From Acidobacteriota bacterium (GTDB lineage: Bacteria; Acidobacteriota; Terriglobia; Terriglobales; Acidobacteriaceae): a DNA stretch of 64,000 nt. Of the stretch, positions 24,216 to 34,842 are shown one piece after another (positions within the stretch are counted from its first letter, which is position 1; each line of letters starts with the position of its first letter). The notes beneath the pieces were generated by a model. The model ran no database searches. It was given only the letters and a program-made list of their open reading frames with translations, and had not been told where the DNA came from. Location of the stretch: the NCBI GenBank assembly GCA_013289765.1, contig JABCZI010000009.1:1-64000 (forward strand). The letters are read 5' to 3'. Position numbers and translations under genes: made by a program.

Positions 24216-24470
24216 GTCGACGGTTGAAAGGGTTAGCGAAATAAAATTTGCTGACCCGAAGTAGACTGAGTGATCAGCCCGGCGAGGTAACTTGTTGGGC
24301 AGCCAAACCTGAAAAAACCGACGGCGCTGCGAGGTGCAGTTGGGGTTTGGGACTGTGAAAGCAGTGATCGCATCAAGGGGCTGTGACGGTGCATGCGTCC
24401 ACGCTGTTGACTCCCTCGCAGGAGTTGGCGGCTAGAGCATAACCAATGTCACGGCCCTTTCAATTTTTTC
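24216..24470 (+). ncRNA. Structured non-coding RNA candidate, family not recognised
   Basis: About 250 nt with no open frame but dense pairing. Visible elements: closing pair TTGAAAGGG (24224-24232) with CCCTTTCAA (24455-24463); hairpin GTTAGC / GCTGAC (24232-24255); CTGA-GTGA-TCAG (24266-24277); a 10-bp stem with G-U pairs and a GTAA tetraloop (24277-24300); CCAAACC / GGTTTGG (24303-24350) enclosing CTGC / GCAG; a 13-bp stem AAGGGGCTGTGAC / GTCACGGCCCTTT (24375-24387 with 24448-24460) enclosing GACTCC-CTCGCA-GGAGTT. Two of the loops are GNRA tetraloops. The 13-bp stem and the closing stem compete for CCCTTT. A T-run follows (ATTTTTTC at 24463-24470). tmRNA, RNase P, SRP and group II signatures were looked for and not found. 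Confidence 0.5.
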
Positions 24471-24536
24471 CCGCCTCTTGCCCATAGCCAATCTTCGGGC
24501 GCTTTAAGCGAAAGCACTCAGCCGGTAGAAAACTGT

Positions 24537-24809
24537 TTATGCGGCCACCTCGCCCGCGATCATTTCATCGACATAGCACCAGATCCAATCTTCTCCGGGC
24601 TCAATGGATCGCATGACGGGATGGGTGCTGTGATGAAAATGCTTTGTGGCATGCTTGTTTTTCGACGAGTCGCAGCAGCCAACCTTTCCGCATAACATGC
24701 ACAGGCGCAGATGAACCCAGGTGTCGCCGATTTTCACGCATTCTTCACAGACGTGCTTGTCGGTGGTTGTGATCTTGATTTGATCCAGATGTTTGCATTT
24801 CTTTGACAT
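24537..24809 (-). CDS. UBP-type zinc finger protein
   Basis: 90 residues. The spacing of Cys and His follows the ubiquitin-specific-protease zinc finger: C-x-H (CKHLD), CEEC, CMLCGKVGCCDSSKNKHATKHFHHSTHPVMRSIEPGEDWIWCYVDE. In eukaryotes this domain binds the free C-terminal glycine of ubiquitin; bacterial stand-alone versions are known but their ligand is not. No ubiquitin-like gene is seen nearby. Convergent with the RNA candidate. Confidence 0.88.
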   Translation of the reverse strand: MSKKCKHLDQIKITTTDKHVCEECVKIGDTWVHLRLCMLCGKVGCCDSSKNKHATKHFHHSTHPVMRSIEPGEDWIWCYVDEMIAGEVAA

Positions 24810-24861
24810 CTCTTCTCTTCCTTCTTCTTTCTGCCAAAATCCTCGATCGGCGATTTATGGC

Positions 24862-25773
24862 TCAAAGTCTTTCCAGTTCTTTCCGGTCCCAGTGTGCGAG
24901 ATTGGCGCCAGCTTCGTAAGTGCTTTGCAAAAAATCGAGTAGTGCCTGGCGTGGCGACGCGGCCTGACGGACATCATCGTACATCAGCAAAAACTCTTTC
25001 ATCTGGGGATGGTAGAAGGCGGCTGAAGGCCTAACTTTTTGTTCGGCAAAACCTGGAGGCTCAGGAGCCGCATAAACATAGTACGCCGGACCTTTTATGT
25101 CGCCGCCGCCCGGCCAAAATCCCGCACTGATTACTTCATGAGAATAAGCTTCGCGCGTGATGGAATCGGCTCCGGGGCGCTCGGGAGCGCGGCGACCGGA
25201 AAAACGGGTTACGGCCAAATCGAAGCTCCCCCAGAAAAAATGCACCGGACTGTTCTTTCCGATGAAGCGTGCGCGAAATTCCTCGAAGATTTTGCTGGAG
25301 AGAATCAATATCCGCCAGAGGCGATGCACATTTTCGGGATCATAAGAGGCGTGCTGCGTGTCACGGTCGCAGCGCACGGGGATCGGCACTTCGACCGGCA
25401 TCGGCCAAATTTTCACATCAATGCCAAGGGAGCGCAAGGCCGACATGAACGCCGCATAGAAGTCAGCAACTGTTTGTGGCTTCAAGGGCAGCGTCTTCGA
25501 GGTACCCCAACTGGTCTCGATGTCTAACTTATGGTCGATAAAATCGAATTGAACTTCAAAAGTGCCATCGCGGCAAGGAATGGCGGAAGTAGTGAGGCCG
25601 CGGGCGTTGACATACAGAGCGACTTGCCACCAGTGATTGACGCGAGGGCTCAGGGCGAGCCGCACCTTACCGACAATCTGCGTCCACATGTGGAGCGTAG
25701 CGTAAGTGTCCTGCCAGGCTTCGAGCGGCAATTCGGGCCACGAGCTGTTCGAACTTTGCGGCAGCGCGGACAT
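24862..25773 (-). CDS. DUF5996 family protein
   Basis: 303 residues. The N-terminal segment WPELPLEAWQDTYATLHMWTQIVGKVRLALSPRVNHWWQVALYVNARGLTTSAIP and later VHFFWGSFDLAVTRFSGRRAPERPGAD and SHEVISAGFWPGG match the DUF5996 pattern. No catalytic motif is known to me. No signal peptide. The frame ends 52 bp before the zinc-finger gene begins on the same strand, so the two may be co-transcribed. Confidence 0.85.
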   Translation of the reverse strand: MSALPQSSNSSWPELPLEAWQDTYATLHMWTQIVGKVRLALSPRVNHWWQVALYVNARGLTTSAIPCRDGTFEVQFDFIDHKLDIETSWGTSKTLPLKPQTVADFYAAFMSALRSLGIDVKIWPMPVEVPIPVRCDRDTQHASYDPENVHRLWRILILSSKIFEEFRARFIGKNSPVHFFWGSFDLAVTRFSGRRAPERPGADSITREAYSHEVISAGFWPGGGDIKGPAYYVYAAPEPPGFAEQKVRPSAAFYHPQMKEFLLMYDDVRQAASPRQALLDFLQSTYEAGANLAHWDRKELERL

Positions 25774-26079
25774 TTGAGTCCTAATGTTACCTAGGTTTTT
25801 AAAAAATCCAGCAGGTCCAGGCGGCGAATTCCGAATGAAAAGATGTTAACACTTTGTGAAAGCAGTGCCTAGAAGTCGAGCTCAGACAGCTCGTAGTCTT
25901 TGTGATTGCCGGCTGCTCCAGCGATGCTGCGAGAGCACGGCTATGAATAAGGTGTGGAAGGTCGTTCGCGGACTCTTTTCGGGCATACAACTTTCCTTCT
26001 TTTTTCCTTCTTTTTAATTTTGTCGAAGGCGAAGCAGCAATGATTGCGAAAGATTTCTCTACATCGAACGATTCCTGGA
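25774..26079. other. Intergenic region before the perR-katG operator
   Basis: No gene is supported in this 306-bp stretch. It is relatively AT-rich near 25985-26015 (repeated CTTCTTTTT) and contains the divergent promoters of the DUF5996 gene and of the regulator. Confidence 0.4.
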
Positions 26080-26105
26080 TTATAATTATTCTTATCCAAG
26101 AATAA
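26080..26105 (+). promoter_or_regulatory. Fur/PerR-type operator in front of the regulator-katG operon
   Basis: A perfect inverted repeat TTATTCTT (26086-26093), four-base spacer, AAGAATAA (26098-26105). It overlaps TTATAATTATTCTTA (26080-26094), which differs at two positions from the PerR box consensus TTATAATNATTATAA. The site ends ten bases before the GTG start of the regulator, so binding would block transcription or initiation. This suggests autoregulation and peroxide control of katG. Confidence 0.7.
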
Positions 26106-26114
26106 GCGTTTAAC

Positions 26115-28840
<2,726 letters not shown>

Positions 28841-28854
28841 AGTGGGTAACGTTC

Positions 28855-28886
28855 AAAGGCGAGCCCTAACGGGCTCGCCTTTTTTC
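28855..28886 (+). terminator. Rho-independent terminator after katG
   Basis: Perfect 10-bp stem AGGCGAGCCC / GGGCTCGCCT with a TAAC loop, preceded by AA and followed by TTTTT. Confidence 0.9.
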
Positions 28887-28961
28887 TCGTCGAAATTCAT
28901 TTTTGATCAGGAATTCCACATATCGAGCAATGGCGGCTTGACGGTCCTGACTCCGAGAACC

Positions 28962-29435
28962 TTACTCTTCGTGGTCCAAAGTTTGACCTTCTGGACCTAC
29001 CTGGATTTCGGTACGCTTGCCACCGATCATTGCGGTCGTTTCGTAGGCCACCAGTTTGTCGTGCTTGGTGAGGGACTCGACTTTGCCGAGTTTCCCCTTG
29101 CCGGCTTTGGCTTGCAGTCCGCTCTGAACGGCGGCGGGCAGGGAAGCGAAATCGACTTGCTCTTCGACTTCGACGATATTGCCGTCCTTGTCGATCAGAA
29201 TATCTTTACTATGGCCGCTTACCATTAGCTCGGCCTCGTAGAAAGTTTCTCCTTTTTCTTGTTCCTGGTTGAAGCCTTTGATGGTTGCTCCAGCGGTTTG
29301 GGAGCTTACAGTTTTTTCGACTGCGGCGGGCAGTTGGGAGCGGGTGATTTTCTTTTCGTGGTCTTGCGCGAACGACGAAGCGGAAGAGAGAGCCGCCGCG
29401 ATCGTAACCAACGCTAACGTTTGTGCAGTTTTCAT
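28962..29435 (-). CDS. Periplasmic PepSY-like protein
   Basis: 157 residues from the ATG at 29435, chosen because it gives a clean signal peptide (TLALVTIAAALSSASSFAQ). The mature protein has two related halves of the kind 'LPAAV...........G.....GE..YEAE......KDILIDKDGNIVEVEE' (residues about 33-95) and 'LPAAVQSGLQAKAGKGKLGKVESLTK...VAYETTAMIGGKRTEIQVGPEG' (95-155). This is the PepSY-like or beta-lactamase-inhibitor-like fold, a small periplasmic domain of inhibitors and binding proteins. The substrate is unknown. Convergent with katG across the terminator. Confidence 0.7.
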   Translation of the reverse strand: MKTAQTLALVTIAAALSSASSFAQDHEKKITRSQLPAAVEKTVSSQTAGATIKGFNQEQEKGETFYEAELMVSGHSKDILIDKDGNIVEVEEQVDFASLPAAVQSGLQAKAGKGKLGKVESLTKHDKLVAYETTAMIGGKRTEIQVGPEGQTLDHEE

Positions 29436-29625
29436 TTTAAGCCTCCGATTGAAGCCGGTACTGGGGAGGGCCGCTTCCAGTTCACTGTATTTGGGCAACG
29501 TGAAGGGAATCTGAAAGGGCAGATGGGGATTTTCGCGTCTGCGCCGAAGTAAAAACACGATGCTCTGCCGGAACTTAATTTAGGTGTCCAACGAGAGCCA
29601 GTCCATCTTGAAGTAAACTCTTGTC

Positions 29626-30552
29626 ATGAAAAATCTGGTGAAGTGGATTTACCGGCGCGGCATTCCTGTATCGCTACTATTGGCCGGACTGGTTGGGATG
29701 TGTGCAGCGCAGAAGCTGGCGATCACGATGGATGACCTGCCACTGAATGGGATGTTGCCGCCGGGAGTAACGCGGGCGGACACGGCTAAAAATGTGCTGG
29801 CAATTTTGAAGAAACGGCATGCGCCTCCGGTGTACGGATTCATTAACGCGAAAAAGCTGGAAGGGAATGCGGATGGCGCGGAGGCTCTGAAGTCGTGGGC
29901 AGCGCAGGAACCGGTGGGCAATCATAGTTACGCGCACATGGATCTGGAACTGAATCCGGCGGAGGCGTTTGAACGGGAGATCGAAGAGAATGAGCCCACG
30001 CTTGAGGTGCTGGCGGCGAAAGATGACTGGCGTTGGTTTCGATATCCGTTTCTGCACGAGGGGGACACGGTGGAGAAGCGGCGGGTGGTGCGGGCTTACT
30101 TGAAGGCGCGCGGCTACAGAGTTGCGCAGGTGACGCTCGACTGGGAAGACTATTTGTGGAACACGGCGTACGCGCGGTGTGTGGCGAAGAATGATGCGAA
30201 AGCAATTGAGTGGTTGCGGTCGAGTTATTTGAATACGGCTTCGGAGTTTCTGGATTTGGGGCGAGAGCAGGCTAAGTTGATTTACGGGCACGACATCAAT
30301 CATGTGCTGTTGATGCACCTGGGAGCGTACAGCAGCGCGATTCTGCCGGAAGTGCTGGATCTGCTGAAGAAAAAGGGTTTCAACCTGGTGACGCTGGAAG
30401 AGGCGGAGAGCGATGTAGCATTTGAAGGGGATCCGGATGTGGGGTTGCATGATGCGGGGACATTTCTGGATCAGTGGATGCAGGTGAAGGGGATTAAATA
30501 TCCAGAACACGCAGAAAAGCCTTATAAGGAGGTTGAGGGGGTGTGCCAATGA
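29626..30552 (+). CDS. Secreted polysaccharide deacetylase (NodB fold)
   Basis: 308 residues with a signal peptide (GIPVSLLLAGLVGMCAAQ). NodB-type motifs are visible: LAITMDDLPLNG with the catalytic and metal aspartates, and GNHSYAHMDL with the two metal histidines (HSxxH). RWFRYPFLHEGD provides the third motif. Such enzymes remove N-acetyl groups from chitin, peptidoglycan or other glycans at the surface. The C-terminus is Gly- and Asp-rich and has no extra domain. It ends 58 bp upstream of trpC on the same strand, but a functional link is unlikely. Confidence 0.9.
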   Translation: MKNLVKWIYRRGIPVSLLLAGLVGMCAAQKLAITMDDLPLNGMLPPGVTRADTAKNVLAILKKRHAPPVYGFINAKKLEGNADGAEALKSWAAQEPVGNHSYAHMDLELNPAEAFEREIEENEPTLEVLAAKDDWRWFRYPFLHEGDTVEKRRVVRAYLKARGYRVAQVTLDWEDYLWNTAYARCVAKNDAKAIEWLRSSYLNTASEFLDLGREQAKLIYGHDINHVLLMHLGAYSSAILPEVLDLLKKKGFNLVTLEEAESDVAFEGDPDVGLHDAGTFLDQWMQVKGIKYPEHAEKPYKEVEGVCQ

Positions 30553-30609
30553 AGGCAGCGCCGCTTCGCGGTTCGCGATACTGCTTCCCGTATAATTCAG
30601 GGACTCGTT

Positions 30610-31422
30610 ATGCCGATTTCACTCGATCAGATTATTCAGTCCACGCGCGGAAAAGTGAGCGACGCGAAGCGCTCGGCCGATGTGCGGGAGTTGGAGCGGC
30701 GGGCGGAGTTGCACGTCCCGCGCGGGTTCCGGCGAGCGCTGGAAGAAAAGAATACTTCTGGCATTGCAGTGATTGCGGAATTGAAGAAAGCTTCTCCGTC
30801 GAAGGGATTGATTCGGGCGGACTTTCGAGTGGAGGAATTGGCGCGGGAGTTGGAGGCGGCGGGAGCGGCGGCGCTTTCGGTGCTGACCGATGAAGAATTT
30901 TTCCAAGGATCGCTAGAGAATCTGCGGATTGCGTCGGCGGCGGTGAAGGTGCCGTGCCTGCGCAAAGATTTTATTGTGGATGAATTTCAGTTGTTGGAGG
31001 CGCGGGCGAATTCAGCGGATGCAGTGCTGCTGATTGTGGCGGCTTTGTCGCAAGAGGAATTGCAGATACTGGCGATGGGGGCCCGAGCCCGCGGGTTGGA
31101 TGTGTTGTGCGAAGTGCATGATGAGGATGAGTTACGGCGGGCGTTGGATGTTGGGTGCGAGCTGATTGGAGTGAATACGCGCGATCTGCGGACGTTTCAG
31201 GTTGATCCGGGAACGGCGTTCCGGCTGGCGGAGTTGCTTCCGAAGAGTGCGGTGCGAGTGGCGGAGAGCGGGATTCGGTCGGGAGAAGATATTGCGCAGT
31301 TGCGGGCGGCGGGGTATCAGGCGTTTTTGATTGGGGAGACGTTGATGCGGGCGGAGCGGCCGGGGGAGGCGCTGCGGGAGCTGGTTGCGAGTGTCGAGGC
31401 GCGAGTACAAAGCGATCTGTAG
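30610..31422 (+). CDS. trpC: Indole-3-glycerol phosphate synthase TrpC
   Basis: 270 residues, first gene of the aromatic supraoperon. Closes the indole ring from CdRP in tryptophan synthesis. Typical (beta-alpha)8 motifs: VIAELKKASPSKGLIR with the catalytic lysine, LSVLTDEEFFQGS, LRKDFIVDEFQLLEARANSADAVLLIVAAL, CELIGVNTRDLRTFQVD, and AESGIRSGEDI. Length is normal. The next gene starts 47 bp later. Confidence 0.97.
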   Translation: MPISLDQIIQSTRGKVSDAKRSADVRELERRAELHVPRGFRRALEEKNTSGIAVIAELKKASPSKGLIRADFRVEELARELEAAGAAALSVLTDEEFFQGSLENLRIASAAVKVPCLRKDFIVDEFQLLEARANSADAVLLIVAALSQEELQILAMGARARGLDVLCEVHDEDELRRALDVGCELIGVNTRDLRTFQVDPGTAFRLAELLPKSAVRVAESGIRSGEDIAQLRAAGYQAFLIGETLMRAERPGEALRELVASVEARVQSDL

Positions 31423-31468
31423 CGGCGGCGATAGCGTTAAGTTTTACGTGTAGGGGACAACTTGGGAT

Positions 31469-32200
31469 ATGACTTGGGTGAAGATTTGTGGGACGACGAA
31501 TTTGGAGGACGCGCTCACTGCGGTAGAGGCGGGAGCGGATGCGGTGGGGTTCGTGTTTTATGAGAAGAGTCCGCGGAATGTGAGTGTGGAAGTGGCGCGG
31601 AAGATTGTGGAGAAGTTGCCGGAAGGGGTGGAGAAAATTGGGGTGTTTGTGAGTGAGGACGAGCTCGATCCCAATCGAGTTCTTCTGGAAACTGGACTAA
31701 CCGGAACGCAGACCTACTTATCGCCAGGAGTTGATAAGAGACGCAGTGCGGGCACCGCAATCGGAGTTTCTCTGCTTCCCAAACATGCACGCCTTATGAT
31801 CGCTCTGTCCGTAGAATTGCTCAGGGACGTAGAAGAGAAGCCAGTGTTTCAGTTTGATTTTTCACGTCTTCGGGATATGCCCGAGGGGGTCTCGATTCCG
31901 GAGGGATTGTTGAATACGTTCGTGCTCGACTCCGGCGATTTGCAGATGCCGGGTGGGACAGGGAAGACGTTTGATTGGGAGAGGGCTGTGCCGATTGCAG
32001 AAGCGTTGCGGCAAGGCGGAGGAAAGCTGGTGGTGGCGGGCGGGTTGACGCCGGATAATGTGGGGGAGGCGATGCGCGTTCTGAAGCCATGGGGAGTGGA
32101 TGTGGCTTCAGGAGTGGAGGCGAGGCCCGGGAAAAAGGATCCGGAGAAGGTGCGGGCGTTTGTTAACGCGGTACGGGAGAGCGATAGGAATACCAAGTAA
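31469..32200 (+). CDS. trpF: Phosphoribosylanthranilate isomerase TrpF
   Basis: 243 residues, about 35 longer than average TrpF. Converts PRA to CdRP, the step before Trp[37 protein letters not shown] and [39 protein letters not shown] are diagnostic, with the catalytic cysteine in ICGT. The central part (residues about 85-140, [22 protein letters not shown]) is expanded compared with the usual QLHG segment, but the active-site motifs are intact. Only three bases separate it from the TrpB start at 32203. Confidence 0.93.
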   Translation: MTWVKICGTTNLEDALTAVEAGADAVGFVFYEKSPRNVSVEVARKIVEKLPEGVEKIGVFVSEDELDPNRVLLETGLTGTQTYLSPGVDKRRSAGTAIGVSLLPKHARLMIALSVELLRDVEEKPVFQFDFSRLRDMPEGVSIPEGLLNTFVLDSGDLQMPGGTGKTFDWERAVPIAEALRQGGGKLVVAGGLTPDNVGEAMRVLKPWGVDVASGVEARPGKKDPEKVRAFVNAVRESDRNTK

Positions 32201-32202
32201 TT

Positions 32203-33501
32203 ATGGCGACAGCTTCCGGAACAAAGATCAAAGTCAAAATCCCCACCCTAGACTCGCCAAAGAGCGGCGAGTCTAGGATGGGGCACCGTCGGGTTTCCTC
32301 TTTGGCGTCATCTCGTGTTGCGCCTGAGGCGGGGCGGTTCGGGGTTTACGGCGGGCGGTATGTGCCGGAGACTTTGATGGCAGCGCTCGAAGAACTGGAG
32401 CGCGAGTATGAGAAGGCAAAGCGCGATCCGAAATTTAAAAAGAAGCTGGAGGAATTGCTGACGACATATGCGGGGCGTCCGACGGCGCTGACGTTTGCGC
32501 GGAGGCTGACGCAGAACTTGGGTGGGGCAAAGATTTATTTGAAGCGCGAAGACTTGCTACATACGGGAGCGCACAAAATTAACAACTGCCTGGGACAGGC
32601 TCTGCTAGTCGAGCGCATGGGGAAGCGGCGCGTTATCGCCGAGACGGGCGCGGGGCAGCATGGGGTGGCGACAGCCACGGTGTGCGCCCTGATGGGTTTT
32701 GAATGCGTCGTATACATGGGAACCGAAGACATGCGGCGGCAGGAGTTGAATGTGTTCCGCATGCGGTTGCTGGGCGCAGAGGTGCGCGGGGTGGAATCAG
32801 GTTCCCGAACCTTGAAGGATGCGATCAATGAGGCGATGCGCGATTGGGTCACGAATGTGAGGACTACGCATTATTTGTTGGGGAGCGTGTTGGGGGCGCA
32901 CCCGTATCCGACGATGGTTCGGGATTTTCATCGCGTGATCGGCCGCGAGGCGCGGGGGCAGATTTTGAAAGCTGAGGGGAAGCTGCCAACGGCGGTGATT
33001 GCTTGCGTGGGCGGAGGATCGAATGCGATCGGAATTTTTTATGACTTCATAGGCGATAAAAAGGTTCGCTTGATTGGCGTAGAGGCGGGTGGACGCGGCG
33101 AAGCGCTTGGAGATCATGCGGCGCGGTTTCGTGGAGGGTCTCCGGGAGTGTTGCAGGGAACGTTTTCTTACGTGCTGCAGGATTCGACAGGGCAGATTGC
33201 GAATACGCACTCGGTCTCGGCGGGGTTGGATTATCCGTCGATTGGGCCGGAGCATGCGGCATTGAAGGATGCCGGGCGGGCAGAGTATGTTCCCGCGTCG
33301 GATTCCGAAGCCCTCGAAGCGACAACTTTACTGGCGCGGACGGAAGGGATTATTCCGGCTTTGGAGTCGGCGCATGCGGTGGCGGAGGTTATGAAGCGCG
33401 CGCCGAAGATGAAGAAATCAGATGTGGTGCTTGTGAATATTTCGGGACGCGGGGATAAGGATATTGGGATCGTGCGGGAAAGTTTAAAACTCGATTGTTG
33501 A
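32203..33501 (+). CDS. trpB: Tryptophan synthase beta chain TrpB
   Basis: 432 residues if started at 32203. PLP enzyme joining indole and serine. Motifs: [36 protein letters not shown] with the PLP lysine, [19 protein letters not shown], and [12 protein letters not shown]. The N-terminal extension of about 40 residues is unusual and is encoded by a 43-bp palindrome (32241-32283). An in-frame ATG at 32278 (residue 26) at the edge of the palindrome would give a normal-length protein, so the palindrome may be non-coding; neither start has a strong ribosome binding site, though both could use coupling to trpF. Confidence 0.96.
   Translation: MATASGTKIKVKIPTLDSPKSGESRMGHRRVSSLASSRVAPEAGRFGVYGGRYVPETLMAALEELEREYEKAKRDPKFKKKLEELLTTYAGRPTALTFARRLTQNLGGAKIYLKREDLLHTGAHKINNCLGQALLVERMGKRRVIAETGAGQHGVATATVCALMGFECVVYMGTEDMRRQELNVFRMRLLGAEVRGVESGSRTLKDAINEAMRDWVTNVRTTHYLLGSVLGAHPYPTMVRDFHRVIGREARGQILKAEGKLPTAVIACVGGGSNAIGIFYDFIGDKKVRLIGVEAGGRGEALGDHAARFRGGSPGVLQGTFSYVLQDSTGQIANTHSVSAGLDYPSIGPEHAALKDAGRAEYVPASDSEALEATTLLARTEGIIPALESAHAVAEVMKRAPKMKKSDVVLVNISGRGDKDIGIVRESLKLDC
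32241..32283. repeat. Palindromic element at the 5' end of trpB
   Basis: CCTAGACTCGCC (32247-32258), seven-base loop, GGCGAGTCTAGG (32266-32277), extended by CCCCA and TGGGG outside one unpaired base. Eighteen-base arms overall. It covers codons 13-27 of the longest trpB frame. Confidence 0.85.
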
Positions 33502-33556
33502 TTGACGATCTCGTCAAACAAGATTGATGGGGTCTTCAATCGACAATCAGCAATGG
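33491..33556. repeat. Heptad repeats between trpB and trpA
   Basis: TCGATTG and TTGATTG at 33491-33504 overlap the last codons and stop of trpB. TCAATCG, ACAATCA and GCAATGG at 33536-33556 are the inverted form just before trpA. The two sets can pair. Confidence 0.6.
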
Positions 33557-33577
33557 GTAAGTGAACGATTTATTCTT

Positions 33578-34366
33578 ATGCCGCTTTCCTTCTACAAGAA
33601 ACCAGGACTGGTGGTGTATGTGACTTGCGGCGATCCGGATCTCGCGACTACGCGGGCGGTTGTGCTGGCTGCAATTGAGGCGGGCGCCGATGTGATGGAG
33701 TTGGGTGTGCCGTTTAGCGATCCGGTTGCGGACGGGCCGGTGATACAACGGGCGAGTGAGCGGGCGCTGAAGAACGGGACGAGTCTGGCGCAGGTGTTGA
33801 CGCTGGCGGCGGAAGTGCGGCAGCAGGCGCAGTCGACTGGGCTGGTGGTGTTTTCGTATTTGAACCCGATTCTGCGGATGGGGATGGAGAAGTTCTGCAT
33901 GGTGGCGCGGCATGCGGGAGTAGATGGCGTGCTGGTCACGGATTTGCCGGTGGAAGAGGCTGGTGAATATTTGCGAGCCATGAAGGCGAACGATTTGGCG
34001 CCGATTTTTCTGGCGGCGCCGACCAGTCCCGATGTACGGCTGAAGCGGATTGCGGAAGCCTCGCGAGGATTTGTATATGCGGTGTCGCGTACGGGAGTGA
34101 CGGGCGCGCGTCAACAAGTTGAGAGCGATGCGCAGAAGCTGGTGCTGCGATTGCGACGCATTACGAAGCTGCCTGTAGCGGTTGGATTTGGGGTTTCCAA
34201 CACTGATCAGTTTGCCCAAGTTGGGAGATTTGCCGATGCTGTAGTGGTTGGCAGCGCAATCGTACAGACGATTGAGCAGAATCCGGGACGAGAGGCCAAG
34301 GCCGTGGGGAAGTTTGTGAGGGAGTTGTCAGCTGTCAGCTCTCAGCCGTCAGTTCCGGTATCGTGA
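33578..34366 (+). CDS. trpA: Tryptophan synthase alpha chain TrpA
   Basis: 262 residues from the ATG at 33578; the longer frame begins inside the heptad repeats. Cleaves indole-3-glycerol phosphate and passes indole to TrpB. VMELGVPFSDPVADGPVIQRA contains the catalytic Glu and Asp, and YAVSRTGVTGAR and VGFGVSN.DQ are family motifs. The N-terminus is shorter than in E. coli TrpA and begins directly with KKPGLVVYVTCGDPDL. The last residues (ELSAVSSQPS) are encoded by four heptad repeats at 34324-34351, so the tail is repeat-derived. Confidence 0.95.
   Translation: MPLSFYKKPGLVVYVTCGDPDLATTRAVVLAAIEAGADVMELGVPFSDPVADGPVIQRASERALKNGTSLAQVLTLAAEVRQQAQSTGLVVFSYLNPILRMGMEKFCMVARHAGVDGVLVTDLPVEEAGEYLRAMKANDLAPIFLAAPTSPDVRLKRIAEASRGFVYAVSRTGVTGARQQVESDAQKLVLRLRRITKLPVAVGFGVSNTDQFAQVGRFADAVVVGSAIVQTIEQNPGREAKAVGKFVRELSAVSSQPSVPVS
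34324..34351. repeat. Heptad tandem repeat (GCTNTCA family) in the 3' end of trpA
   Basis: GTTGTCA, GCTGTCA, GCTCTCA and GCCGTCA in perfect 7-bp register, ending 12 bases before the trpA stop codon at 34364. Confidence 0.85.
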
Positions 34367-34440
34367 GTGGCGGTGTATGGGGTTCCGATGCATTCGGCAT
34401 CACGCGCAAGACATGGTTCATATAGTTGAAAGCTCCTTCC

Positions 34441-34761
34441 ATGGAAATTGCAGATTGGCGAAAGAAGATTGATGAGCTTGACCGTCACTTGGTGGAGTTG
34501 CTGAGCGAGCGGGCACGGGCCGCGGTGGAGATTGGGCGCCTGAAGCGGAATACCAATTTGCCAATTTACGAACCGGAGCGCGAGCGGATCGTGTTTGATA
34601 ATGTCCAGAAGATGAATCAGGGTCCGCTGCCGGGAAAGGATTTAGTGCGGATTTTCGAGCGGATCATGGATGTGATGCGGAATGTGCAGAAGGAAGGAAT
34701 CGGAGTGAAGGCGGGCGAAGCGAAAGCGGAGACGGAGTTGGATTCGGAAGTGAATGATTGA
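34441..34761 (+). CDS. aroQ: Chorismate mutase (AroQ class)
   Basis: 106 residues from the ATG at 34441. The all-helical AroQ fold is recognised by WRKKIDELDRHLVELLSERARAAVEIGRLKRNTNLPIYEPERERIV, with the active-site arginine near the first helix and the LKR and ER motifs. Converts chorismate to prephenate, feeding tyrA two genes downstream. No prephenate dehydratase domain is fused. The C-terminal 15 residues (KAGEAKAETELDSEVND) are an acidic tail not needed for the fold. Confidence 0.9.
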   Translation: MEIADWRKKIDELDRHLVELLSERARAAVEIGRLKRNTNLPIYEPERERIVFDNVQKMNQGPLPGKDLVRIFERIMDVMRNVQKEGIGVKAGEAKAETELDSEVND

Positions 34762-34766
34762 AAAGG

Positions 34767-34824
34767 ACTATCAGCTATCAGCTCTCAGCTTTCAGTCGAG
34801 CACGTGTTGCTGAGAGCTGATAGC
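34767..34824. repeat. Heptad repeat array forming a 16-bp inverted repeat between aroQ and aroF
   Basis: Four forward units ACTATCA, GCTATCA, GCTCTCA and GCTTTCA (34767-34794), then two inverted units (34811-34824). GCTATCAGCTCTCAGC at 34774-34789 is perfectly complementary to 34809-34824 with a 19-bp spacer. Confidence 0.9.
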
Positions 34825-34842
34825 TTACGGCCAAGGTTTCCT

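Noticed and set aside
24216-24470. tmRNA, RNase P RNA, SRP RNA or group II intron domain
   Set aside because: None of the conserved signatures (TTCGACT of tmRNA, GAGGAAAGTCC of RNase P, the SRP AGGTC..GGAAG loop, domain V of group II) is present on either strand.
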